From the NCBI GenBank assembly GCA_006384855.1, contig VCJN01000374.1, forward strand, positions 82,965 through 146,964: a stretch of 64,000 nucleotides of DNA, read 5' to 3'. The translations under genes were made by a program, and so were the position numbers. This DNA comes from Tetraselmis striata (Eukaryota; Chlorophyta; Chlorodendrophyceae; Chlorodendrales; Chlorodendraceae). This document shows positions 1 through 10,100 of this stretch, piece by piece (the first letter of the stretch is position 1; every line of letters begins with the position of its first letter). The notes below the pieces were generated by a model. That model worked only from the letters and a program-made list of their open reading frames with translations, was not told the origin of the DNA and did not search any database.

Positions 1-170
1 GTATGCATGCCCGCGCCCACGCGCCGCCTCCGCACCGCGCGCGCCGCCCGCCCGGACATGGTACGGGTTGTCCTCACCACGTGCATTTGCGCCTTTTGAG
101 GACATGCTGTGTAAGGATTATATCTTCAATTTTTTGTTATAGCGCCATAATTTTTAATTAATATTAACAA

Positions 171-290
171 CCAGTGACGAGTTCCTAGTGCATATGAGTA
201 AAAGTATAGCAACTCGCGCCATAACAAGACGAGCCGAGGCTCGTGCCTTTGCGCCGCGCATCCCCCTCCGTCGTTATGCCATGTACGGGG
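171..290. repeat. Dispersed repeat, left copy
   Basis: About 120 bp resembling, in direct orientation, the sequence obtained by reading 5981-5996 straight into 6897-6990. Shared landmarks are the word ccagtgacgag, then a stretch with ctagtg.atatgag, and a final match around cgccgcgc/atcccc. The second copy is split by a non-LTR insertion, so this copy shows what the empty site looked like. The family itself is not recognised. Confidence 0.6.
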
Positions 291-324
291 TCAAGTATAT
301 CGAATGTTCTTCAAGGGGAATGGG

Positions 325-400
325 ACAAGATTATAGCGTAAACGGTAGAGGCCACTATACTTCACTTATGACTCACTGAAAATGAAACAATTTACTAGCT
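325..400 (+). repeat. Inverted repeat arm, left
   Basis: About 75 bp containing gcgtaaacggtagaggcca and cacttatgactcactg. The reverse complement occurs at 5726-5800 with a few changes. The two arms bracket the whole satellite-rich block of about 5.4 kb. They could be decayed terminal inverted repeats of a large element or two copies of one dispersed repeat in opposite orientation; no target duplication was recognised. Confidence 0.6.
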
Positions 401-1184
401 TTAAACCCTGTGCAGGTTTTTAGGGTTCGCGTGTACTGGCACAAAGTACATGATCACTTGGTGGCGGCGGAACGAGGCAGAGGCGGCGGGTCGAGGCAGG
501 TTCTCCGAAGGTAGGTAGGTAGGTAGGTAGGTAGGTTGCCGCGAAGTCGAGGCAGTTCTCCGCCTCCCACACATATCTAACAGTTCTCGCTGAAACAAGT
601 AGGAAGTAGGGCTGCGGGGTCAGTATGGGTTCCCCCTTGCGGGCTATACACGAACTTCGCGCTGCACTTGGGGAGGTGCGGGAACTCATTCAAGATCATG
701 AGGGAATGTTTAGTAGGGAAGTTCTCGAGATGGCAACAAGTTGTATCGGGTCTGCCGTCGGGTATGCCCGTCTCCTCACGTGGGGCAGCCTTGCGTGATG
801 TTGCGACCTTGGAAGAGTCGTTAAGGGGGGGGGGGTGGCCAGCGCCCCCCTGCGTCTTTGGCCAAAGTAATGGCGTCTGAAGAGGGTGCCGCAGGCAGCC
901 CCGGTATGCAAGGCATCGCTAAGCGTTCCGACACGGCAGTTGCAGGGGCCACACGGCCCACCCCGGCTGGGGCTGAGGTACAACCACACCATATCGGTCA
1001 CTGGCTTCCTGCCGAAGACGGCCACACTGAATATGCCGACTACAAAGCGGTCAAGTCGGTAATCTCAGGCCTCTCTACTAATTGGCGGTTCTTGTATGCC
1101 TCGGCGGCTACAAAGGTATGCTGCCCCTCCTCAAACAATTTCCGCGTGCAGGTAGCAGTCACCTGCGGTTGAAGCAACGGATAC
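401..1184. other. Non-coding, no gene seen
   Basis: Contains an (AGGT)n microsatellite at about 509-537 and a short G run at 827-835. The open reading frames here are short, overlap on both strands and show no domain. Nothing else is recognised before the satellite block begins. Confidence 0.5.
509..537 (+). repeat. (AGGT)n microsatellite
   Basis: Seven uninterrupted tetranucleotide units read directly from the sequence. Confidence 0.9.
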
Positions 1185-2320
1185 ATTGCAGCAAGGCCGC
1201 CCACCTTGCGGCTGGCGTCGCTTCTTTTGAGGCCGGTTGCGACTATGCAGCAGCAAGGCGAGGGGGTACGTCGCTCGTGCAGCTAGCAGTCGGGGGGATG
1301 TGGGTAGGTTGAACGCGCGATGGCGACATAAGTAGCGAGCCATAAAAACGCAAAGGTGGACAACAATATTATGTCGCAGCAAGGCCGACCACCTTGGCGA
1401 CGTGTGTCGCTTCTGTTGAGGGCGGCTGCGAATCGTTGGCGGCGGGCGAGGAGATGCGTCGCTTGTGCCAGCTTTTGCACTCGGGGGCTGTGGGTCGAAT
1501 GTGCGATGGCGACATTATAATTAGCAAGCCGAAAACTGAAACAGCCCAGCATAGCCTTACCTCGCAGAAAGGCCGCCCACCTTGGCGACTCGCGGCGCCT
1601 CTTGCAAGCCGGCTGCGACTCGTCGGCAGCAAGGCGAGGTGGTGCGTCGCTCGTGCCAGCTTTTGCACTCGGGGGCTGTCGGACGAACGTGCGATGGCGA
1701 CATAATTAGCAAGTCGGAAACTAACTAAAACAACCTAGCATAGCCTTACAGCATCGCAGTAAGGTCACCCACCATGGCGACTTGCGTCGCTTCATTTGAG
1801 GCCGGCTGCGACTCGTCGGCAGCAAGGCGAGGGGGTGCGTCGCTCGGTGGCTGTGGGTGGAACGTGCGATGGCGGCATAATAATTAGCAAGCCGGAAACT
1901 ACATGAGCCCATAACCCATAGCCTTACATCACAGCAAGGCCGTCCATCTTGGCGACTTGCGTCGCTTCATTTGAGGCCGGCTGCGACTCGTCGGCAACAA
2001 GGCAAGGGGGTGCGTCGCTCGTGCCAGCTTTTGCAATTGGGGGCTGTTGGGTCGAACGTGCGATGGCGACATAATTAGCAAGCCGAAAACAACAGAAGCC
2101 CGGGATAACCTTACATCGCAGCACGGCCGCCCACCTTGGCGACTGGCGTTGCTTCTATTAAGGCCGGCTGCAACTCGTCGGCAGCGGGGACAGGAAGTGC
2201 GTTGCTCGTGCTAGTTTTTGGAGTCGGGGGCTGTCAGTCGAACGTGTAATGGCGACATAATTAGCAAGCCGTATAAAAATACAAAGGTGCACCACAACAT
2301 TATATCGCAGCACGGCCAAC
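1185..2320 (+). repeat. Satellite block A (units ~174-194 bp)
   Basis: Six to seven tandem units. Each contains in order: cgcagcaaggccgcccacc, a ggcgac.ggcgtcgcttc.tttgaggccggctgc segment, a gtcgctcgtgc segment, a ctcgggggctgtgggt segment, and gcgacataattagcaagcc. The last landmark falls near 1327, 1509, 1697, 1871, 2065 and 2253, giving spacings of about 182, 188, 174, 194 and 188 bp. Units are diverged by substitutions and small indels. The block ends in a long C tract at 2320-2341. Short ORFs inside it are repeats of one another and are not genes. Confidence 0.9.
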
Positions 2321-2384
2321 CCCCCCCCCCCCCCCCCCCCCACCCCCCCCACCCCCCCTCTCCACCCTGCCCTCTATCCCGCCT

Positions 2385-2690
2385 TTTCCGCATCTCTTGC
2401 AATGGGCATGGTGGTTGTCGCGCCTTTACCAGCCTCCGAGCCGCTGGCATCCGGCACGCCCTCACCACCGCCTAATGCTAGCGCCAGTCCAGAGAGTGTG
2501 GCTGCCGACGCGCCGGCTCCCTGCCCGCCGCTCTCCCTAGCCTGGCTATCGCTAGGCGTAGGCAAGCCCTCGGCCGCATCGCCAGCGGCAGCCGCCAAAC
2601 TCGGCGACATGTCTGCCGCTGGCGGGCCCTGCCCCTGACCCGCCACTTACTGCGTATCGGCCCAGCTAGGTCCAATGGCCAGGGCCGCCA
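2385..2690 (+). repeat. Segment duplicated at 4860-5165
   Basis: About 290 bp with strong similarity to 4860-5165 in the same orientation, including atggtggttgtcgcgcc and tcggcgacatgtctgccg. It follows the poly-C tract of satellite block A exactly as its twin follows that of block B. Together with the satellites it therefore forms a segmental duplication of roughly 1.5 kb. Confidence 0.85.
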
Positions 2691-3130
2691 CGCGACGAGA
2701 GCGTTTGGCATGCGGGTTAGGAGCAGCGCCGCGAGGGGGTTCGTCGCTCGGGCCAGCCTTTGCGCTTGGGATCTGCGGGGGCCAACGTGCGATGGCGACT
2801 CAATTAGCATGCCGTAAAAGTAACAAGTGCGCAACGGCAACAAAGGTGCAGCGGGTCCAACCCACCTTGGCGACATGAGGCGCCCCTGTCGAGGCCGGCT
2901 GCGACTCGGGAGCAGCGCTTCGAGGGGGTGCGTCGCTCGGGCAAGCCTCTGCGCTCGGGGTATGCGGGGCCAACGTGCGATTTCGACTATATTAGCGAGC
3001 CGTAAAAGTAATAGGTGCGCAATGGCAACACGTGCAACGGGGCCAACCCACCTTGACGACTCGCGTCGCCCTTGTCGAGGCCGGATGCGGCTCGGCAGCA
3101 GGCACGCGAGGGGGTGCGTCAACACGACTG
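2691..3130 (+). repeat. Diverged satellite units
   Basis: Two to three further units of the same family (landmarks near 2795 and 2985, 190 bp apart) in a more diverged form, with caattagcatgccgtaaaagt in place of the usual ataattagcaagcc. They probably represent an older subfamily. Confidence 0.7.
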
Positions 3131-3734
3131 CCATACAACACGACTGCGACTCCGAGTACCAGGTCACCCAGGCGCGCATTGTCGCGTATACCAACAGTAG
3201 GCGAGGATTGCTGCCCCAACCTTGTCGCTTCTTGCAAGCCGTCCACAGAGTTTGTTTTCGACTGAAGTGCGTTTCTGCGGGCGACAATGGGGTTTCCTGC
3301 GACTGCGACGAGTCCACAAGGTGCCGGCAGTGCAACCACCTTTATCTATGGCGGGCACTTTTGCATACATCACCAGGGTCTCAGGCTCCGCTGCGCCCGG
3401 CACCACTTAAGCGGTGCCCACCCCATAGTAGAGCTGGCGATCCTGCGCTCCGCCCTCTTCCTCACGTCCTGGGGAACGATGGACCAGGACCGCGGCGGCT
3501 TGACTGCAGCGGATGGGACGGACTTGTGCGGTGCTCCGGGGGAGGTGGGTGAAGAGAAAGTGACGGGAGTGGCACTAATCGGCGGCGGGATCGCTCCTCA
3601 CGGCCGCGCTTGGAGCCAGCACCACCCTGCCCGCGTTTGCCCTTGCCTTTTCCCCCTTTTTGCTTCTCCCGGCATGCACAGGCGTCACCAAAGGATTGCC
3701 GCAACTGTGAGCAAACTGTGAGGGTCGTTCGGGC
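3131..3734. other. Spacer between satellite blocks
   Basis: Sequence not clearly related to the satellite unit. ORFs on both strands are short and overlap each other; no domain is recognised. Confidence 0.4.
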
Positions 3735-4815
3735 CTTTTGCAGCGGGGGTAGCGGGTGCGTCGCTCGTGCCATAATTTGCAGTCGGGAGGTATGGGTCGA
3801 ATGTGCGATGGCGTCTACATAATCAGCAAGTCGGAAACTAAAAAAACCCAACATAGCCTTACATCGCAGCAAGGCCGCCCACCTTGCGACTGGCGTCGCT
3901 TCTTTTGAGGCCGGTTGCGACTCGCCGACAGCAAGGCGAGGGGTGCGTCGCTCGTGCAGCGAGCAGTCGGGGGGGGGGGGGGGGGGGGCGAACGCGCGAT
4001 GGCGACATATTTAGCAAGCCATAAAAATGCAAAGGTGGATAACATCATTATGTCGCAGCAAGGCCGCCCGCCTTGGCGACGTGCGTCGCCTCGGTTGAAG
4101 CCGGCTGCGACTCGTCAGCATCGGGCGAGGGGATGCGTCGCTCGTGCAAGGTATGGGACTCGGGGCTATCGGTGGAACGTGCGATGGCGGCATAATAATT
4201 AGCAAGCCGGAAACTGCAAAAGCCTAGCTTGACCATACATCGCAGCAAAGCCGCCCACCCTTGCGACTGGTGGCGCATGCGAGCCGGCGGCGACTCGTCG
4301 GCAGCAAGGCGAAGGGGGTGCGTCGCTTGTGCCACGTTTTGCACTCGGGGGCTGTGGGTGGAACGTGCGATGGCGACATAATTAGCCAGACTAAAACAGC
4401 CTAGCATAGACTTACATCGAAGCAAGGCCGCCCACCGTGGCGACTGGCGTCGCTTCATTTGAGGCCGGCTGCGACTCGTCGGCAGCAAGGCAAGGGGGTG
4501 CGTCGCTCGTGCTTTGCAATCGGGGGCTGTGGGTGGAACGCGCGATGGCGACATAATAAGCAAGCCGAAAACAACAGAAGCCCAGGACAGCAACATTACA
4601 TCGCAGCAAGGCCGCCCACCTTGGCGACTGGCGTTGCTTCTTTTGAGGCCGGCTGCAACTCGTCGGCAGCGGGGGCAGGGAGTGCGTTGCTCGTGCTAGT
4701 TTTTGGAGTCGGGGGCTGTCAGTCGAACGTGTAATGGCGACATAATTAGCAAGCCGTATAAAAATGCAAAGGTGCACCACACTACCACAGCATTACATCA
4801 CAGCACGGCCACAAC
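3735..4815 (+). repeat. Satellite block B (units ~176-191 bp)
   Basis: Second run of the same satellite family, with landmark ..cgacataattagcaag.. near 3809, 4000, 4185, 4371, 4547 and 4737 (spacings 191, 185, 186, 176, 190). It includes a G homopolymer at 3969-3988 inside one unit and again ends in a C tract (4815-4838). Confidence 0.9.
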
Positions 4816-4859
4816 CCCCCCCCCCCCCCCCCCCCCCCGCCCCCCGCCCTCCATCCCGC

Positions 4860-5165
4860 CTATTCCACAGCTCTGACCGTGAGCATGGTGGTTGTCGCGC
4901 CTTTACCAGCCTCCGAGCCGCTGGCATCCGGCACGCCCCCACCCCCGCCTAATGCGAGCGCAAGTCCACAAGGTGTGGCTGCCGACGCGCCGGCTCCCTG
5001 CCCGCCGCTCTCCCTAGCCTGGCTATCGCTATGCGTAGGCAAGCCCTCGGCCGCATCGCCAGCGACAGCCAAGCTCGGCGACATGTCTGCCGCTGGCGGG
5101 CCCTGCCCCCGACCCGCCACTGACTGCGTATCGGCCCGGCTATGTCTAACGGCAAGGGCCGCCAC
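4860..5165 (+). repeat. Segment duplicated from 2385-2690
   Basis: Twin of 2385-2690, at about 90 % or more identity by eye. After it the two blocks diverge; a G homopolymer follows at 5278-5301. Confidence 0.85.
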
Positions 5166-5725
5166 GCGACGAGAGCGTTGGGTGGGGGCACGTCGAGCAG
5201 ACGCAGCCCTTGGTCGAGCGGGTCGGGCGGACCGGCTGGCAGACTCTCGAGAGGGTGGCCGCGTGCGGGGGGGAAGCGGGGGGGGGGGGGGGGGGGGGGG
5301 GCGGGGGTTGCTAGACACCTCCATCGCGATGGGACCTACCCCAGCCTGCATGGCAGTAATCGATAGCGTGAGCTGCAAGTCTCTATAGCTGCCTACTCAC
5401 CAGCCGTGCAAACCTACGCCGAAGGTAGGCGGAGTCCATTCATGTAACGGATCCGGGCGTTCGCGCCTTTTTGTGTAAGTTAAGACCATGCATGCCTGTG
5501 TCGCGTGGGATCCTTTCCTATGAATAGTCGCTAACTGTCTGCCACGGCCCGGTTTGGGTTCTGGGCAGCCTTGGCGGTGGTGGAAAGGTATACTAGTAGC
5601 GACTAGAAGTACTGCGCAGCCCCCCTCCACTCGAGTGGGCGGGATAAGGGATGGCGGCGGCGACGGCGAGTACAGTACTTTGCGCTGTATATGTATGTCT
5701 GTAGTACATTGTTTGGCGCGTGAGC
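5166..5725. other. Non-coding, no gene seen
   Basis: Includes the G tract 5278-5301 and otherwise unremarkable sequence without a recognisable gene. Confidence 0.4.
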
Positions 5726-5800
5726 TAGTAAATTGTCCCATTTCCAGTGAGTCAAAAGTGAAGTATAGTGGCCTCTACCGTTTACGCTATAATATTGCGC
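5726..5800 (-). repeat. Inverted repeat arm, right
   Basis: Reverse complement of 325-400 with a few differences; see that entry. Confidence 0.6.
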
Positions 5801-5832
5801 TTTTCCCTTCTTTAAGCTATATATGTGATCCT

Positions 5833-5920
5833 TAGTCGCCATCATCGCTAGTGTGCGGAGACTGGACGCCTGCTACTTTTGACGTAGTATCGGAACGCGT
5901 CCTAATGCGTCCATATTGCG
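5833..5920 (+). repeat. Direct repeat of 7052-7135
   Basis: Shares agtcgccatcatcgct, then tgtgcgg, and aacgcgtcc..atgcgtccat with 7052-7135. The two copies flank the non-LTR insertion and its host repeat. Confidence 0.6.
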
Positions 5921-5996
5921 AGGATGATATATATCATATTCTCGAAGTAATAGTAGCGCTATATAGTCGATTAATGGTATAACCAGTGACGAGATA

Positions 5997-6886
5997 ATAT
6001 AAATTACATCAGGGCTTTCACAAAAGCGCACTACAAACAGAACTAACAGCAACTATGAAAGGTTGCCAGCAAAAGAGAGACATAAGCCTGAAACCAAGGT
6101 CGAGCAGGAGGACATGGAGCCAAGAATCAAGAAGGAGCCAAGGGAACCACGAAGTCACTTAGCTGCCAGGAACTAAAGGAACCCCCGCCCCGGGGTAGGC
6201 TATCAGGCGCGGCGAGGACGCTTGCAGCCAATGACCCGGGTCATAGCAACACATGCCGACGAGCGACGCGACGCAGGCGCAGGAGCACCATCACGTGCCG
6301 CACGCTCGGCCGCGACCCCGCCAAGAACGTTGTCTGCATGTGCCATGTTGATGAGCAAGGAGAAACGGCGGCGCCACGCAGACAAGAGCTGGCCGATTTT
6401 TTGGTCAGTGTGTGCGTGGCTAGCTTTCCCGAGCTCCACCAAGAAAGCCTCGGCGTGTGGGGCCAGCGAGCCAAACTCAGAAACGGCGAAAGGAACAAAG
6501 CGAAGCATGCCGGCAGCGTTTCGGACACCCTCGTCATACTTCTGGATTTTGTGGCGCTCTGCAGCCCGCAAAGCAGTCGTTGGATCCGAGGTTGACACGC
6601 CGAGGATAGGGGCAATGGTGGTATCGACAGCAACCGCGTTTCCGCGGATACCGCCATACCCAAAAAGCCCAACATCGGCCGGCCGCCCGTCGCTGCCCTT
6701 CGGGAGAGGAACAAGCACCGACGGGTCCGTGAGGATCTGGACACCCACGCCCAGCGCGGACTTCACGTCGTGGCAAATGTCGGAAAGACCATGTGCCGCC
6801 CACTCGTGTGCGGCGTGATTGGAGTCGCCCCCAGAGCAACGTGCCACGTGATCAGCGTTTGCGACCGCCCAAGTTGAAGGAGACAC
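5997..6886 (-). mobile_element. Non-LTR retrotransposon copy 1, 5'-truncated
   Basis: Minus-strand 3' end of a non-LTR element whose longest relative in the window is 23920-27255. It is flanked by the perfect 10-bp duplication TGACGAGATA (5987-5996 and 6887-6896), which marks a target-primed insertion. The 6203-6886 frame gives the C-terminal part of the polyprotein. After it comes a conserved 3' UTR whose minus-strand end contains gccctgatgtaa. No poly-A tail is present. The insertion splits an older repeat (compare 171-290). Confidence 0.88.
6203..6886 (-). pseudogene. C-terminal domain of non-LTR polyprotein
   Basis: An uninterrupted frame of about 227 codons equivalent to the C-terminus of the element at 23.9-27.3 kb. 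Visible pieces are GRPADVGLFGYGG, a central AVDTTIAPILGVS, then AAERHKIQKYDEG and VPFAVSEFGSLAPHAE. The spacing of the PADV, AVDTT and K..KY pieces resembles the restriction-like endonuclease end of R2/CRE-type non-LTR elements (family knowledge; assignment inferred). It lacks the reverse transcriptase because of 5' truncation, so it is a dead copy even though the remaining frame is open. Confidence 0.7.
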
Positions 6887-7051
6887 TGACGAGATACTAG
6901 TGGATATGAGCCTGAGTATAACAAGTAGCGCCGTAGACTAGCCAAGGCTCGTGTCTTCTCGCCGCGCGATCCCCTCTGTCGTACGAGTCGAGTTGCGACT
7001 GATCTTTAGTCGCTAAAGCTATGTACCTTCTACTTTTACATGTATAGTCCG

Positions 7052-7135
7052 CAGTCGCCATCATCGCTAATGTGCGGGGTCTGGATGCATGGTATCCTAT
7101 CGCGTCGTAACGCGTCCATATGCGTCCATACATGT
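7052..7135 (+). repeat. Direct repeat of 5833-5920
   Basis: See 5833-5920. Confidence 0.6.
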
Positions 7136-7139
7136 ACGA

Positions 7140-10100
7140 CTCCATACTTCGATACTCCGCCACGCGGCCGCATCTGTGATGTTGCGTTTTTGCCACTCAG
7201 CGGATTTACACGATGCATTGAGCGGTACACACTTGCAGTATAAACGGCCGTTGATATCACTGCATCACCCGTTGTGGCGGCGATATTCGTCGGAAGACGC
7301 CCGTTTTATAGTGATGCGTCGTGAGGGGGGCGGTGTCGTCTACTAAACTGGCGCCGGAAATAGCGGCGAGCCCGGCTGCCCTGCGGATTGATCCTCCGCC
7401 TAGAGCGGGGCGGCGCGCTGCCGGAGCGGCGCGCCATGGGCGACGGCGGGGCGGCATGCACTTCGGTGCAGCGGCTGGCCGTCATCTTTGAGGGAGCGGT
7501 ATCTCGGTTCACGGGCGCAACTCGCGACGCGCCTCACAACAGCCCCCGCCTCTTCCCGGCGGAGGCCAACATCGTGTTGGGGTAGGCCAGCCACGCAGCG
7601 ACCCCGACCACCCCCGAGCCCAGCACTTGCGGAGCTGCCGGCGGGACGCCTCGGCTGCCTCAGCCGGAGCGTCTCAGTTTTGCTACTGGGGAAGGGCCGG
7701 AAGGGGAATGAGCGTCCGTGGGGGCGTCCTAGCTGCACCTTCCGGGATAGCAGGCGGCGGTTATCATTATGCGTGAGATTGGCGGGTTTGTATGTATGGG
7801 GCCCTAACAAGCACGAGGAACGTCCGCCAGAGAGAAGAAGGGTTTGGGTAGGGTCTAGGAGGGGATTACAAAAATATAAAAGAAATAAAAAGGAGGCGGG
7901 TTCCGCATGTTATATTCGGGACATGGCCTTCAAAAGGCCACACGCTATGTGCAACGACAACATGCAACATACCCTATATGCGAGTTCGTGTGGTCGGACC
8001 ATAACTCGGCTGGCCCATGTAGCACCAGCGACTACGCGGGAACAAAGCTGTAGGAAATTTCAAATTTCATGTTTCAAATGCTAGCCGCTTCACTAGCCGC
8101 CGACATTTTATACTTACTTGGGACAATTGCAAAACATGGTAGAAGTATAACTTTATTCGCCGTCCAGTCTCCCTCATGTGGCTGAGGTGGGGCCGGATTT
8201 GCCCCCCCCCCCCCCCCCTTAACTCCTCTCCAAAGGGAAGGCCTCTCATCACCGGGACCGGGGGCCGGTCGTTCCATGCACCCGACCACATCCAATAACT
8301 GCTTCCCGTCACGCCGCCATGCGCCGGCGCGATGCTCATACATGAAGAGGCGTTGTGTCCCGTATCGTAGTGAGATGCGCACGCTGTTGAGCGTGAAGCT
8401 GGTGATGCCCTCTAGGCGCGAGGCCAGCCCCTGCTTAGCGGCGTACCACTAAATATGCACCAATGGGCCAGGGACATGAGTAACGCGGCATTCTTGCAGC
8501 GCCAAGTAATCGGGATGCTGGCACAGCAACCGGGAGGGGGGGGGGGTACCGTGAGGTAGCACTCGTTCTCGGGCGGCATAAACTCCATGGTGCGCCTTCC
8601 CTTCCGCTAGGGGTCAGCCTGGCGGCGTTGTACACGCATCAACTGCTTCCTGCGTCCCACGTATATATGTTAACTCCGCCCCCTGAGGCCGCTTCGTCGC
8701 CCCGTGCGTCTCGCAGATGCTCACGTGATCCGCGCCGGCCTCCATGAACGGCATCGCCGTGCGGGACTACAAAGACCCCCCCCCCCCCCCCCCCCAAATC
8801 TGCCCTTCTTCGAATGCACACACCAATCGTGTGTGAATTCATGGTCAAACCCGCCGGCTTTTTGCAAAACATGGTGCAATAGCCGGCCCGTGCCCCGGCC
8901 GCAATTCGGGACCCCCTCCCGGCGCCCCCAGGCAGTGCAAGCATTCCGGCATGCGACTGGAACATCGTGCGGTAAGGCGGGTCGGTGCACCCGCCCACAA
9001 TTGCTGCCGCCAACCGATGCTCGATGTGCTTGCTGTTCGCCGCGGGCGAGCCGAAGCGGCGATATGAGACAGTAGGTGCCCCTTCGCGCGTGCCGTATCG
9101 GCAGTACGGCTTACATTGGCGCCCCATTGCGCCGATCCGCCGCACCACTCGCATTTGCGGCGGTTACTATGGGCGTCCGTGTTGCTTGGTGCAGCCTGCC
9201 GGATCCTCGCCATGTTGTCATCGCATGTCACGCATCTTGGCGGCGCGTTGGTTTGTGGCCCTGTCGTCGCCCCACCGGATGATGCGACGACGGAGCGCCG
9301 CTTATAGAAGAACGGGCTATTCCACCGGCCGTCTAAACCATGTTATGCAATTTGCTATATCCCAATTTGCACCATGTCTTGCGATTACGCCCTGTATTGC
9401 AATCTGCCACTGCTCAAGATTGCATCATATTTTGTAAAAGTCAAGTTTGACCGTGTTCTACTAATAAAGTCATAATTGTATCCGAGAGGTCCCGGGCGGG
9501 TTCGATTCCTGGTCAATGTATTTCGGCTATATCGGCCCGGCCTCTCCCGGGTTTACCTGGTTGATGCATTAGCCCTGCGGGGATCGAATGACGCAATGGT
9601 CGAAGGGGCTATGCCAGACCTACGACTGCAATTGGCGCAAGAGGTCAAGTGCTTTGGTGGCTTCGGCCGATATCCCGGGGCGAACTTTACTTACTTTTTC
9701 TTTCTTGTACACTGTTTTCCCTACTTACTTTCATGTCCTACTGCGCATGACGCGAGTGCTGCCGCGTAGTAGTGCCGCGGCGCATGCACCGCTGAGATGT
9801 ATGTGGTAGAATTGAGCTGGCCGCCGCCACCCCCGTAAGCAGCAATCCGCTCTCGGCGGCCCGGCCGATGCGGCCCATCGCGCGCGCTCACTGTTGCTAA
9901 TTCTACTGATGCGACGACTGAGGCCCGCGAGCTACCGTCCGTTGCCCCGCACTCCCTGCGGCATGAGTACATGTACTAGTAGCGCAATAGCGCAGCAGCG
10001 CAGAAAGCAATCGTAGTGCGTGCGCGGACTCTACGTAGAGTACTTGTAGTGCCGCGGTGTTTCAGGGCCCGTTGACACTGCTACGAAGTGCGCAAGTTAT

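Noticed and set aside
2374-3335. 285-codon minus-strand ORF over the satellite spacer (2478-3335)
   Set aside because: Arg/Ala/Pro-rich, overlaps repeated DNA on both strands, and has no domain; open frame expected from high GC.
1185-5165. CRISPR-like or protein-repeat array
   Set aside because: Units are ~190 bp, contiguous and diverged, in a eukaryotic context; the ORFs inside are shadows of the satellite.
9485-9520. tRNA-like stretch with ggttcgattcc (B-box-like)
   Set aside because: No acceptor, D or anticodon stem of normal size can be drawn around it; the T-arm pairs only four bases.
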